Source of the DNA: Alisma plantago-aquatica
Taxonomy: Eukaryota > Streptophyta > Magnoliopsida > Alismatales > Alismataceae
Reading direction: 5' to 3'
DNA: 64,000 nt
Assembly (NCBI GenBank): GCA_963693085.1
Contig: OY856412.1
Span: forward strand, 964,066,281 to 964,130,280
Of this stretch, positions 11,019 to 23,144 are shown in pieces. Position numbers and translations under genes: made by a program. Every line of letters starts with the position of its first letter. Position 1 is the first letter of the stretch. The notes below the pieces were generated by a model. It ran no database searches and had not been told where the DNA came from. It saw nothing but the letters and a program-made list of their open reading frames with translations.

Positions 11019-11356
11019 TTACTTCATGAAGAAAAAAAAGGTAATTCACATTACACTATGATCATACATTTTCATCTAAGAAGCTTAGTCTTTTAAAAAT
11101 ATGTTTATTGTCTCTTGATCTTATTGGGGTTGACATTTTTGTAACCTTTTTTAGTTGTCCATTCCCGAAGACTTTCATTGATCTCATGCAGTAGTTGGTG
11201 CTTTTTTGCCATCTTTCACAATCTGCAAATTACCTTCAATTTCATATGTTAGCAAGAAGAATGAAGAATGTTATTTGAAGAAAAATGAGTTCAATGTAGA
11301 TGGATATATAATAAATGTTATACATGTTTATTTTTAAATATATAAAATCAGTGTAC
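11019..11356. other. Spacer between Helitron helicase and RPA-like exons
   Basis: AT-rich, no recognisable coding sequence or structure. Confidence 0.4.
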
Positions 11357-13498
11357 CTAAATTAATCCTGCAATACGTAATATTTTGATATAGACTATAT
11401 TTCTTATTTCCACAGTAGATGTTTTTGTTGAGAAAGTTGATTTGATGAGAACTTTAAGATCTTGTGGTGATCTCACTCTGGATAAAGCCACGTAAAGTTG
11501 TCTATGAGAAAATATTGGTTGAGGTAAATATACTCTGATTTTTTCTAATGTTTGGCCTTGTGCTTTGTTGATTGTCATTGTAAAACATAATTGCAGTGGA
11601 AACTATAGTCTTTTAGAAGGAAACGGTAAATTTTCCTGGTCAAAGGTATTCTTGATATAAATACCCTTTGTTCTTTCATATGATCAACTACTATTTCTGC
11701 TTCAATAACATTCTTATTAAAGTTTTTGCAAATAAGTCATGTCCAATATTACAAAGATTTGAAAGAGGATCGATAATTCTAAGCAACACAATTGGACAGT
11801 TTTTTTTTTCAATTCCAACTTGTGAGGCGGAAGGCCTACAAGAGTCAAGGAATTGAGAAATCCCTCTTCTTGAAACCGATTGGTGATGTCAATAGCCGAA
11901 TTAAAGCTAAATTATTCTTTGTACTATCCAGGAAACATTTCAATCAAAAGCTCATTTATCTCATCAACAAACTCATTTTTTTAGTCAAAATTGCATGATT
12001 TGTTAAATCATGTAAGTTATCATCATCAACACTAATTATAGGAAAGATTTCTTGTATTAGAGCATGCTTTGAAGATGTCTCATTGGTAAACTGTATCAAC
12101 ATTTGATAGGAAATGTTATAAGATCATTATTTGTAGCTTCCCATGTGCCATTTCCTATATCAAGTAAAAACATGGTAAAAGTTGGATTTGATGGGGTTCT
12201 CATATTTTCCCTCGATTGTAATTTTTTGACATGCTTCCATAACTTTGACAACAAAAGACTTGTTGTAATTGTTTGTTCTTTGCTTCTATGTGGTACAACA
12301 GGAAGAATTTGTCTAAAGTCGCCATCAAACACAACCATTTTGCCTCCAAAGAGTAGTGTGTTGCTTGTCATATCTTGTAGTAAGAGATCTAGTGATTCAA
12401 TTGCCTTTTTTTTGCCATGGATATTTCATCCCATACTATAAGTTTCATTCGTCGAAGCAATTCACCCAAACTACTTTGTTTAGGAACATTGCATATCTTT
12501 TATTCTTCAGTATTTAGTGGTATCTTAAACCTTGAGTGTGCAGTTTAACCAAAAGGTAGTAAAGATGTTGCAGCATCAGATGATGCAGTGGCAAGTGTTG
12601 TTTGACCACATGATCTTACTTTAGCAAGTAGAGCACGGTATAAGAATGTTTTTTATGATCCTCCTGGTCCATCAATAAAAATATTCCTTATTTTTCACTA
12701 TTTAATCGATTAATCATTGTTGTAAAAGCAACATTTGTGAAATTGATTGAATATACTCATCAGATACAACTATCTTCAGTTCTTCATCTACTTCTCTATA
12801 TAACTTTTCATGTTCATTTTGACAAATAGATTGTAGATTGGAATCATATAACTTTTCTCCCATAGACTCTAAGCACACATTGATGCTCTTAAGAGCACTG
12901 TTATAAGCATCAGTCCAATCCTTTTTGTGTGCATCATTAAAGTCTTCACTCATTTGATTCTTAAACTTTTCCCATATGACTATAGGAGTAATTGATTCAC
13001 AATAAATAATTATTATAGAAAACAATTGTCGTAGACTTGGAAGACATTTGAAATAACTCAGCTTCGTGAAGACATTCTTAAATGTTATTATCAATTTCTA
13101 ACAAACCAAGCTTTTTAAATGCCTCTTTGAATGTACCACAGTGAGTTCCATGTATAGTCCTTAAGTCATCAAAGGATGTTGCACCTCGAACATGGTTCAG
13201 TAAACAACGTAGACAGAAGCGTTCACCTTCAATAGGTTTTGCAAATGTAGCCCTACCAATAGAGTTTCTTTATTTTCTTCTATACCAATATTTTGATTTT
13301 TTATCCCACACATAATGCTCTGGAAACTCTTTGTATAGGTACTTTTGAGCTTCTTCATCAATACAATTCACCCTAAAATATTCGGTAAGCATTGTTCTTG
13401 AAAATTGTTTATTTCTTACAAATGTTGACAAATGTTGGTTTTCATGGAATATAACAGTATGCATCTCCTCAAGATGAAGTTACTCAGGCCGATGATAT
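11357..13498 (-). pseudogene. Helitron helicase (Pif1 family), degraded
   Basis: Read 5' to 3' on the minus strand: YHRPE then a stop, then MHTVIFHENQHLSTFVRN and the TEYFRVN...YLYKEFPEHYVWD motif (13498-13270). Next come GERFCLRCLLNHVRGATSFDD and LRTIHGTHCGTFKEAF (about 13250-13100), and linker (13094-12714). The Walker A loop FIDGPGGS*KTFLYRALLAK follows (about 12643-12669, with a stop inside the loop). Walker B LIVWDEI is at about 12430, followed by a frameshift in a run of A. GDFRQILPVVPHRSKEQ is at 12340-12290, and the C-terminal helicase motif [13 protein letters not shown]...YVALSRVRS at 11578-11450. All signature blocks are in the right order for a Helitron helicase, which unwinds DNA during rolling-circle transposition. 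The P-loop stop, the stop at about 13483 and several frameshifts make it inactive. Confidence 0.88.
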
Positions 13499-14071
13499 TT
13501 GTCATTTTGAGTGTTTACATGATGCGTCTACTTTAACTTTTTCCTAATTTGTATACTACCAGTAATTATGTTCATATTAGCATGTTTACAGTTACGTGGT
13601 GTCAAAAATTAACCTTCTATTACCTTTACTCTTAGTCTTTCTATCAACTGTATTTTACCACCATCTTTTTCTTTGACATAATCATGTCTATAATTAAGCT
13701 GCCAAATAAGCATGAAACTTTCATGCAACGGCTCACACTGAGTCAAAAGACAAATCTTATACTTATATGTACAACATGTACTCAATTCTCTCAATCTAGG
13801 AAAGCTTAGAATCGTTCTCAATCTCCATTGTATTGGTTTTCTATCGATTTTATTTCGATTTCAATCTAATGTCCATTGTTATTGTGCTAGAAAAACTTAT
13901 TCTTGAGAATTAAAGGTGGTGACTTTCTTGCATGTTTATCTTCCTCTGCATTGTATCGCCAAGGTTTGGTTCTTCTTTATAATATTTTAAATGTTATCTT
14001 GTTTTAGTTTGAATAAAACAACCCATTTTTGGGTCATTATGAGTTGTGGTTGTGTGTTAGCATCTTAAGGT

Positions 14072-14544
14072 AAGAAGTGTCAAAATGTATTTGAACCTGT
14101 TAGATCTGATTGCGTTCAATTTGAAAAAAAATGGATGTAGGATTTAAATATGACATTCCGAGTCGGTTCCAGATTTCAGATCAAACTGGCTTACGTTCAG
14201 TATAGATATCAAACAAAAGTGGGTTCTAAATATGTACTGATATACATATAATTATGGCATGTAGGCTACGCTTTGATGAGATATATGTATTTCCTTGGCA
14301 TAATATATAAAATAATTTACAATCATATGAGTAATGCTATAGAGTAATCAATTTTCTTAAAAAATCATCTTCAAATCCGGATCCTGGTTTCATACTGAGT
14401 TTAGATTCTCAACCTGGGTCATTTCTGGGTTGATAGGTTTGAACAATAAACCAATTTGGGTTCAGATCCATGTTTAACAATTAAACAATCTGGTTATTAA
14501 CTTTGATGCGGAGTCAACTCGGATCCGATTTTTTGACACCCCTA
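14072..14544. mobile_element. hAT-like MITE, left-arm copy
   Basis: 473 bp flanked by a perfect 8-bp target duplication CTTAAGGT (14064-14071 and 14545-14552). The ends are inverted: AAGAAGTGTCAAAA at the left and TAGGGGTGTCAAAAAA reading in from the right. An 8-bp TSD is the hAT signature. A homologue sits at the mirrored position in the other arm, so it inserted before the inverted duplication. No ORF. Confidence 0.8.
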
Positions 14545-14686
14545 CTTAAGGTTTCCAACTAGGCTTACAACGAGACACAGGTTACCTTTGACATACCCAA
14601 GAGAATGTCTCATGTTCTTGCTTGACATTCAAATAATATGTAATAACCAACCAAAGCTATAAAAACAAATTGTTGGTTTAATATCA

Positions 14687-16481
14687 AGAACGCTCTCTCT
14701 CTAGAACGCGAGCTCTCGCTTCTCTCTAGGGTTTCCCCCGCTGGGGGGAGGGCGTCGTTCCCTTCGGGTGTGCCCTCCCCTTGGCCCTTCTCTCAAGAAG
14801 TGTGGCTAGAAGGTTGAGGGCTTCTCTGGAGAAAAGGGAGCTGGGTTCACGAGGCTTGTCTGGCGTTCTGGTTGGTTCGCATCGCAGGGGCCCCTCGACT
14901 GGCCTGGAGTGGAAGGAGGCGTGATGCGCCGCCTCATCAGGATCTGGTTCATGGGGGGTCGGCTAATGACATGGTCGACTTCATTCGTTCAAGAGATATG
15001 GTTGGAGAGTAACCGTCCCCGCCATGGTCTGCGACAAAGTGAGATGCTCCGCATTGCAGGTGAAGAACTGGTTGTTCGCTTGTTCTTCTCAGGCGCCTTC
15101 TACTCCAACGGCCGAGGAGAGCATGGTTGTCTAGGCCGATGGCGACCCCTTGACCCCAACGATATCCTAGATATGTTGGTTTGGTGTTAGATGGTGGTGC
15201 CTCTCATCCCCGACACTGGTGCGGTCTCGGTTGCTATGGTCCACGACGCGTTAGGGTGGATCGTCGTCAGGCTAGGGGCGATCCGACTTACCGGCGTTGC
15301 CTTCCACACGGTGCGCAGTGCACGGTCTGGCTCCTGGCGGCTGGTCCATGCTTCTTACCGGCATCCACATCATGGAAAGTCCGCTTAGGGATCGTGCATC
15401 GTTTCCCTGAAGTCTTCCTTCTTGCTGTTGTTGCTTGGTCGCCCTTCAAGTGCTCGACGAAATACTCATGTGCAAACATGGGCTTCGAGCTCTTGATACG
15501 GTGACGCCATCCAGATTTCATTCAGCAACACCAAGAGGGGGTTTCTTCTCCCCGATCCACTCTCCTCATCAATGCCTGGCTCTGGCTGGGAAAGGGATGA
15601 GCTCTGGAGGTGTTCGTTGATTTGCTGGATAGGCTTCATGTTCCCCTCCACAAGGCTTCGTCAACTGGAGCTGAGGTGATAGGGCTTGGTCCCTGCCGAT
15701 GCTGAAGCATTTGGGAATGCCCAAAGGGTGTTTGATAGTTTGCTCTTCCCTACAGCTGGCCTATGGCCATGCAGGGGGCGAGGAGATGCAGATCCACTTG
15801 CTGAATGCATTCATACTTTTCGATAAACAAGGGTTCTATTTGAGATTCTGAACAGGATTCTCTTTGGATTTTTGGGGCCTACCTCCCTTAGCCTTCTCTG
15901 GAGGTTTGCATTAGGCGATAGAAGACCATGCCCATTTCTTTGTGGGTGTTCAGTAATGCTTGGCTCCATGGTTGCCTACAACTTAATGCAGAAGTACAGG
16001 GTCGTATATTGGTGATATTCCCCTATTCCAATCCGGGGATCCTGGTTAGTTCCATCACTGGATGGTATACCAGATTAGTTGCAGCTGGTTCAGTATGCCA
16101 GGAGAGAAAGTAGTGAGTGGCAGTCCTATTTTCTCTATTCTTGGTTCATTTGTGATCCAACTATCATCTTGTTCGAATTGGGACAGAGGATGGCTGCTTC
16201 AGTGGAACCTAATAGTTGGTCTACAGTTTCATATAGGTGATCTTTGTGGGTGTTGTCTATTGCTTCTTGTATGTAACTTCATTCCCCCTGATAGGTTTTA
16301 GTGTCATGTTATCTCTCTTGCTCTTTTTTCGAACTTGTTGTTCAGCTTGGAGTTTCCCCTTTGGTTGGATCCTCTTTCCCCCCATGTGGGGATTAGGGAT
16401 CTAGTTTGTTTCTTATGGGGCGCTAATTTGTACCCAAAGTTTTTGATTTTATAGTAACAGGATTTTGTGCGACCAAAAAAA
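14687..16481 (+). mobile_element. 1.8-kb poly-A-tailed insertion (LINE-like or retrotransposed sequence)
   Basis: This segment is absent from the other arm, which reads straight through (around 21800 on the opposite strand), so both borders are known. It begins agaacgctctctctct with a pyrimidine-rich leader and ctctctagggtttcccc, and ends in a run of eight A (16474-16481). It is flanked by ATCA (14683-14686 and 16482-16485). It is GC-richer than its host and holds ORFs up to 107 codons (14909-15190, 15181-15504), but none matches a domain I know. The poly-A end and 5'-leader-like start suggest target-primed retrotransposition, by a LINE or LINE-mobilised transcript. A four-base TSD is short for a LINE, so older mutation or a longer imperfect TSD is possible. 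Confidence 0.7.
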
Positions 16482-16754
16482 ATCACATTAATTGTTTTCT
16501 CTTCTTTTTCAAATTATTAATTTCATCATAATAAAAAAGTGAAGAGTATTTCTCAAAGTTATATTCTCATTTTTTTCTAATTTGTCGTCTCTAAAACAAT
16601 TACGTGACAAGCAACGGTATTTATTATTACACTTGCCATTTCCCCCCATTTTTATTTGCTTCCTTTTTGTTGTTTGTTCTTAAGCTTGCAAGTTATTAAT
16701 TCTTTTTAACAAAAAAGGAAATAGTATTGTCCAAAGTTGTATTCTTATTTTCTA

Positions 16755-16758
<4 letters not shown>

Positions 16759-16793
<35 letters not shown>
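16759..16793. repeat. (AT)n microsatellite
   Basis: A pure AT dinucleotide run of about 17 units within the left inverted-repeat arm. The other arm has only a T/A-rich stretch here (21510-21520). Confidence 0.95.
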
Positions 16794-16795
<2 letters not shown>

Positions 16796-17157
16796 TTGTT
16801 AATGAATGTGCAATTATTGTTAGTGAGAAATTATAATGATTTGAACTTTCCTTGAGCTTGACTTGTTAGAATTAGTTAGTCTACATTCGTCATAGGTTCA
16901 TTTATAGATCAATTGTTATGTTTATAATTAATTGAACTTGGGACATTAGATATTGAGATGTCTCTACGGACCTTGCATGATCTTAATACGATGTGTATTT
17001 TACATAGATGTACACGACCATATGTGACTGGAACTATATATACAATAAGTAATGAAAATAGCATCGTGTGGAATAGTATATATTTAATTTTAAATGTCTA
17101 TCGAGTTTGTCTAATTTAATATATAATACTTAATTGTATTATAATTTTATATAGGAT

Positions 17158-17424
17158 AGTGGCAAGAACGTATTTCAGCAAAACAATTATGATGAACTAT
17201 GTGAAAAGAAAGGTAGAATCACCATTGGTGAATACTAAAGAATGAAACAAATGGAGAAAAAAGAGTTGTTTGAGCTTGAAAAGGAGTTAAAAGAGGCAAA
17301 GGATTTATATTATAAACTAAAATATAAAGAAGAGGTAGCTGACAACTTCTATATGATCTATCTAGAGATGTCAGAGTTGATGGAAAATGATGACTATGAA
17401 GATAACTACAAATGGGATGTTTAG
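17158..17424 (+). pseudogene. Small Lys/Glu-rich coding-like sequence, left-arm copy
   Basis: Reads KGRITIGEY, stop, RMKQMEKKELFELEKELKEA, ending ENDDYEDNYKWDV and a stop. A predicted coiled-coil-like charged segment is followed by an acidic tail. The mirrored copy at 20870-21166 (-) lacks the stop. Between the two copies most base changes over the last 50 codons alter the amino acid (about 8 of 10 by eye), so it has not been under protein selection since the duplication. Family not recognised. Confidence 0.5.
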
Positions 17425-17959
17425 GGTTCTAATGTATTTCTTTGGTGTTTAGAGTTTTATGTAAATATGTAGTGTGTATGTACAGAACATAACAACTTTT
17501 TGTGCACTTTTTTGATGTGAAAAATCTTCATATATATGACATAGTATGTATATGGTTTGCCATTTTTATTTTTTATGAAAATCATTATTCCTAAAATATG
17601 TAAAAATAATTTTCAAATAATCCATATTTAAACAATTTTTTTCAATCATTGTTTTCATTTAATATTTAACATTTTGAATGAATTACTCACTATCATTTTT
17701 TGCATATTATGGTCTTTTATTAGAAAAAAATTATATCAAATTCATTATGTGACTCTTTTGGAAATATATAAATTAAATAGTAACAACTCTTATAACAAAA
17801 ATATTTATTGAATTCATTCTTTTCATAGTATACGTTGTTATAATATATTATATATCTAACATATATATATATATTATACATAAATAATATATATTATTTA
17901 TATATGTATGTGTGTGTTAAATGATGGCAAAGTGTAATACACAAACCTTGACTCCATAT

Positions 17960-18079
17960 TTTATATTAGTCTGATAAAAAAGTGTGTCCTTTTATCTAAT
18001 ATGAAACTTTATGAGTACATAGTCTGATAAAAAAGTGTGTCCTTTGTCTAATATGAAATTCTATGGGTACATAGAAGTA
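17960..18079. repeat. Two 65-bp tandem repeats at the inner end of the left arm
   Basis: The unit starts agtctgataaaaaagtgtgt and ends with a gtacata block. It occurs twice here and, inverted, twice at 20202-20330 in the other arm. Confidence 0.8.
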
Positions 18080-18763
18080 TAATTGCACTTGTGAAGGTTG
18101 TCCATCTTCTGGTATCATCGTATTAATGAAATGATATATCTATACTTGCACTTTAAAAGTGCATATTCCATGATTTCTATTTTACAAACATCTATCCTCT
18201 TTCACTCCCATGGATGTGAAAGCAAAAGTGTTGTTGTATGTCCTTTTGCATTGTCTAAAGTGAAAAAAATCTTTATTTGATGATGCATATAATTCATACA
18301 TTTCTAGTGGCATATCATTCTATGCTAAAATAATATCTCCATCATAACAAGAAAATGTTCTCACTTTATAAGGAAATCGCTTTGCATAACAATGGTCACA
18401 ATTCTTACAATCTGGCATTACATACGCCTCTAAAGGTATTGTCAAATCTATGATAAAGATTTTTTTTCATGTAATCAACTATATTCTTCATTTCCATTGA
18501 GGTGTCAGACAAAGATTTGTCTTACCAAGAGTTGATGAAGACCCTACTTCCCATATAGAGGATGCACCATGGTCGAAATAATTTCTGCTTGGGTACTCAA
18601 AAGACGTGGTTGTGACAATATGTAACGAATCAGATTTGTTTTGCATGTTTGAGTATATATGTTTCCTTCGATGTTCCATTTTGCTTTCTAAGTTTTCTTT
18701 TGACGGAAGTTTCTCGATTTCTTTTAAGAATAATTGCCTTTTTCTCTGCTGAGAGGTTTGCAT
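18075..18763 (-). pseudogene. Helitron Rep protein, N-terminal region, degraded
   Basis: On the minus strand an ORF (18763-18488) starts MQTSQQRKRQLFLKEIEKLP. Further downstream in another frame is a Cys cluster, LPDCKNCDHCYAKRFPYKVR, then FSCYDGDIIL. The Helitron N-terminal hallmark follows: FRQCKRTYNNTFAFTSMG (about 18200), TFKVQV*IYHFINTMIPEDG and QVQLYFYV (18075). These blocks match the region before the HUH nuclease in plant Helitron proteins. The sequence then runs straight into the inverted-repeat arm, and the nuclease itself is absent. Stops and frame changes show it is dead. Confidence 0.75.
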
Positions 18764-20201
18764 AATATTTTCTTTGTCATTTTCGTAATATTTATTTCTT
18801 TTCCTTTGGTAGATCAGAATATTTCATCCTATGAGCTTTAGGTAGAAACTAAATTATAAAATAATAATAGCGTGAATGTGCAACTTTCTATGCTAATGTG
18901 ATTATATATTGCTTAATATATTATTGACATATGACTTACTGTAGAACAATATAGATGTTTGTGTTAATTGGAATTGAAAATTCATAGTGTAGAATGAAAA
19001 CCATAAACATAAAAATGTTCATTCAAATGAATTAATGATATAACACAAAAATATGAACTCATCATATCATTCATATTTATAGAATCACCATTTCACCAAC
19101 TAAAGAAACAATCTGATATTTAGTGCTTCATTCATCATTTCTCTAAGGATGCATGCATATTTTTATTAAAATTCATAGATGACCAAAATATTTACCAACA
19201 TTGATATATGCATGCATTAGATATCTAAAAATGTTACTTATATAGAGGCTTATTGAAGAAATCCCAAAAGGCCCAATTATATAAACAAAAAGTAAGTTGT
19301 CATATAACAAACTAACAAAACACATAAACATTATTTATGCTTGTATATACATACCCTAGACATGTCGACATTGAGCAAAAGAGTACCAAAGAAGAATGTC
19401 GTACAAAAAAAGGGTACAAAGCTAAAAAAATAGTTTGTGTTATTGTAGTCTTATACGTTCTATAGATAATATTGTTACACATGAAAACCACTACAAAAGG
19501 AATTTGGAACTTTTGGAGATTTTTTTTAATGCATTGCTTAAATCCTCAAAGTAGCAATCATATTTAACTATTTAATTTCTTTATGAAAAAGTTGTCTGCT
19601 AAATCTTCATTGAGGGTTATAGATACTTCATAGAAAGATCTTCTATTTGTTTTTGTTTCATTTTTTCTTCTTCTTCGTTTTCCCTTCTGCTTCATTCTTC
19701 AATAACCTCCAGTAGTCATCCTTCCTCTCCCTTTTACATGTATCACTATAATTCCTTTGCTAAATTCTGTCTTTGCCATTAATCAATGTGATTGTACTTA
19801 TATACTTACTATAATGAAAATACCTATGTATTTAAAAAATCATAACAAAAGTCAATAATTAAAATAATTGAAAAGGGAGATATAATATGAGTATGTTTTT
19901 TCCTAGACTATTTTTATCAATTCAAACAATTTATATATGATGTGAAAATCAGCTCATGTTTCATAAAAATATGCAATGACAGAATTGTGGGTATGTGAAC
20001 ATTACATTTGTGATTAATGTGCCCATATGTGTGTGTTTAGTTTTTAATTCATGTCTGATTTGGTTGTTTATACTATTATTTCTTTTTTTTGTCAAACTAA
20101 ACTCATCGTTTTGTTTAAATTCAAATACTTTTTAGTCGACTGTGTACTTAAGTGGTATTATTTGGCATTTACTGAGAAAGGAGAATATGAAAAAGGTGAC
20201 C
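18764..20201. other. Spacer of the inverted repeat, right part, no gene seen
   Basis: AT-rich. It may hold the Helitron's 5' region, but no TC-start terminus was recognised. A CACTACAAAAGGAA string at 19487 resembles a transposon end but has no partner. Confidence 0.4.
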
Positions 20202-20869
20202 GTACTTATATATGTACCCATAGAATTTCATATTAGATAAAGGACACACTTTGTTTATCAGACTATGTACTCATAAAATTTCATACTACATAAAGGACAT
20301 ACTTTTTTTATCAGACTAATATAAAATATGGAGTCGAGGTTTGTGTATTGTGCTTTGCTGGTCTTATCATCATTTAACACACAAATATATATATAAATAT
20401 TATATATTATTTATGTAAAAAATATATATATATATGTTATATATACAATAAATTATGAAAATACTATGAAGATAATGAATTCAATAGTCAATATTTATGT
20501 TCTAAGAGTTATTTCTATTTAATTTAAATATTTTAAAGAGTCACACAATAAATTTTGAATTTTTTTTGTAACAAAAGACTATAATATGCAAAAAAAATGA
20601 TAGTGCATAATTCATTCAAATTGTTAAAGATTAAATGGAAACAATGATCAAAAAATTGTTTAAAATATGGATTATTTGAAAATTATTTTTACATATTTAG
20701 GAGTAATGATTTTCTTAGAAAATTAAAATTGATAAACCACATACATACTATGTCATATATATGAAGATTTTTCACATTAAAAAAATTGAACACAAAGTTG
20801 TTATGTTCTGTACATACACACTACATATTTACATAAAACTCTAAACATCAATGAAATACATTAGAAGTC

Positions 20870-21166
20870 CTAAACATCACATTTGTAATTATCTTCATAG
20901 TCATCATTTTCCATCGACTCTGACATCTCTGGAGAGATCATAGAGAAGTTGTCAACTACCTCTTCTTTATATTTTAGTTTATAATATAAATCTTTTGTCT
21001 CTTTTAACCCCTTTTCAAGCTCACACAACTTCTTTCTTTTCTCCATTTGTTTCATTCTTCGGTATTCATCAATAATGATTCTACCTTTTCCTTTCGTCAT
21101 AATTACTTTGTTGAAATACGTTCTTACCATTATCCTATACAAAACTATAATATAATTAAGTATCAT
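20870..21166 (-). pseudogene. Small Lys/Glu-rich ORF, right-arm copy
   Basis: 98 codons, uninterrupted. It contains YFNKVIMTKGKGRIIIDEYR, MKQMEKRKKLCELEKGLK and an acidic tail ending NYKCDV. It is the better-preserved mirror of 17158-17424. No known family; probably a gene fragment carried by the repeated unit. Being open is weak evidence, because the left copy shows a mostly amino-acid-changing pattern of differences. Confidence 0.4.
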
Positions 21167-21924
21167 ATATTAAATTAAACAAACACATTAGATATTTAAA
21201 TTTAAACTATACAATTTCACAGATGCTATTTTCGTTACTTATTGTATATATAATTCCATTCACATATGGTTGTGTATATCTATGTAAAATATACATCGTA
21301 TTAACATCATCGAAGGTCCATAGAGACGTCTCGATATCTAATGTCCCAAGTTGCTTTTCAATTAGTTATAAACATAACAATTGATCTATAAATGAAACTA
21401 TGATGAATCTAGATAGATTAATTCTAAAAAGTCGAGCTCAATAAGAGTTCAAATAATTATAATTTCTCACTAAAAATAATTGCACATTCATTAACAACTT
21501 GTTAACATAATTTTTTTTAAGAAAATAAGAATATAACTTTGGATAATACTCTTTCCTTTTTTGTTAAAAAGAATTAATAACCTGAAAGTTTAAGAATGAA
21601 TAACAAAAAGGAAGCAAATAAAAATGAGGGGAAATGGAAAGTGTAGTATTAAATACCGTTGCTTTTCACATAATTGTTTTAGAGACGAAAAATGAGAAAA
21701 GTTGAGAATATAACTTTGAGAAATACTCTTCACTTTTTTCTTATAATGAAATTAATAATTTGACAAAGAAGAGAAAATAAAAAATGTGATATTAAACAAA
21801 CATTTTTTATAGCTTTGGTTGGTTATTATATATTATATGAATGTCAAGCAAGAACATAAAATATTCTCCCGAGTATGTCAAACGTAACTAGTATCACATT
21901 GTAAGTGTGGTTGGAAACCTTAAG

Positions 21925-22383
21925 TAGGGGTGTTAAAAACTCAGGTCTGAATCAACTCCGCATCAAAAATAATAATCTGGATTGTTTAATTGTTAAACAT
22001 GGACCCAAACCCAAATTGGTTGATTGTTCAGACCTCTCAAACCACTAACGACCCAGGTTGAGAATCTAAACCCGAAATGAAACCGAGATCCAGATATGAA
22101 GATGATCTTAGAAAAAATTATTCTGTAGAATTACTATGTAAATTATTTTATATATTATGCCAAGAAAATACATATATCTCATCAAAACGTAGCGTACATG
22201 CCATAATAATACATATATCACTACACATTTAGAACCCATTTTTGTCCTATTTCTGTACCGAACCCAAGCCGATTTGAATCTTAAATCTGGAACCTACTCG
22301 AAATGTCATATTTAAAGCCTACATCCATTTTTTTCGAATCAGACGCAATCAGATTTACGGGTTCAAACAAATTTTGATACTTC
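21925..22383. mobile_element. hAT-like MITE, right-arm copy
   Basis: The mirrored homologue of 14072-14544. It begins TAGGGGTGTTAAAA after ACCTTAAG (21917-21924) and ends near tttgatacttcta (about 22383), where the target duplication is worn (atcttaaa). Confidence 0.7.
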
Positions 22384-22836
22384 TAATCTTAAACAGACAA
22401 CACACAACCACTGCCCACAATGACCCAACAATGGATTGTTTTATTCAAACTAAAATTAGACAATATTTTAAAAATACATTAAAGAAGAACCAAACTTTGG
22501 CGATACAGTGCTTCAGAGGAAGATAATCATGCAAGAAAGTCGCGCGACCTATAATTCTCAGGAATAAGTTTGTCTAGCACAATAACGATGGACAATAGAT
22601 TGAAATTGATATAAAATCGACAGAAAACCAATACAACGTAGACTCAGAACGATTCTAAGCTTTTATAGACCGACAGAATTGAGTACATGTTGTACATATA
22701 AGTATAAGATTTGTCTGTTGACTCAGTGTGAGCCGTTGCGTGATAGGTTCATGCTTATTTAGCCGCTTGATTATAGACATGATGATGTTAAAGACAAAAA
22801 CGGTGGTAAAAAATATATAGTTGATAGAAAGACTAA

Positions 22837-23144
22837 GGGCACACTTGGTTTGTTGGATTTTTAAGAATAATATTGCATTGTCAAAATTCCACAAACACAA
22901 ATTTTATGTTTGATTTCTTAGATTTGTAAAATACATGATTCAATATTTTTGAGTCAACGGGCCAGCCACAGTTGGATTTTGAAGTCCGGGTGAATTGTGA
23001 TAGAAATTAAATGTGGGATTCCTATTATGTCTGAAAATTCCAAGATTAACCCTATTTCCAGAATCTTGTAAACTAAATATAAACTTTCTACAGATGAATG
23101 TCAAAAAATCCAATGCGACAAAATCCAGAAAACTAAACATGCCC
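22837..23144. mobile_element. Tourist-like (PIF/Harbinger) MITE, 308 bp
   Basis: Flanked by TAA (22834-22836 and 23145-23147). Termini GGGCACACTTGGTTTGTTGG and, reading in from the right, GGGCATGTTTAGTTTTCTGG. The left arm of the inverted repeat shows the uninterrupted site (ctcTTAgtc, near 13629), so it inserted only into this arm, after the duplication. Confidence 0.88.

Larger units (their letters stand above)
13495..18079. repeat. Left arm of a 2.8-kb inverted repeat
   Basis: Its reverse complement matches 20202-23284. Without the private 1795-bp insertion the arm is about 2790 bp, against about 2775 bp for the other arm without its MITE. Matching landmarks in mirrored order: atttgtcattttgagt (13497 / 23284), the antisense ctcttagtc site (13630 / Tourist site), a hAT MITE, the cluster around 14600/21840, a small coding-like stretch (17242 / 21060) and 65-bp tandem repeats (17960 / 20330). 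Both ends of the arm fall inside Helitron coding sequence. Confidence 0.88.
8930..18763 (-). mobile_element. Helitron (Rep/helicase plus RPA type), decayed and interrupted
   Basis: The element runs on the minus strand. Its 3' end is placed at 8930: a hairpin (CACGTG, loop tttag, CACGTG) is followed seven bases later by CTAG, with T as the next host base, as Helitrons require. Moving 5' along the element come an RPA-like exon (10306-10626), a Pif1-family helicase (11357-13498) and the Helitron N-terminal region (18075-18763). This order fits autonomous plant Helitrons. The Rep (HUH endonuclease) part expected between the last two is missing. In its place lies the left arm of a large inverted repeat, itself carrying further insertions. 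Stops and frameshifts occur throughout, so it is dead. The 5' end (TC...) was not found and the right limit given here is only the last recognised coding. Confidence 0.7.

Noticed and set aside
19487..19510. CACTACAAAAGGAA as another CACTA end
   Set aside because: No subterminal repeats and no TAGTG partner in the expected range.
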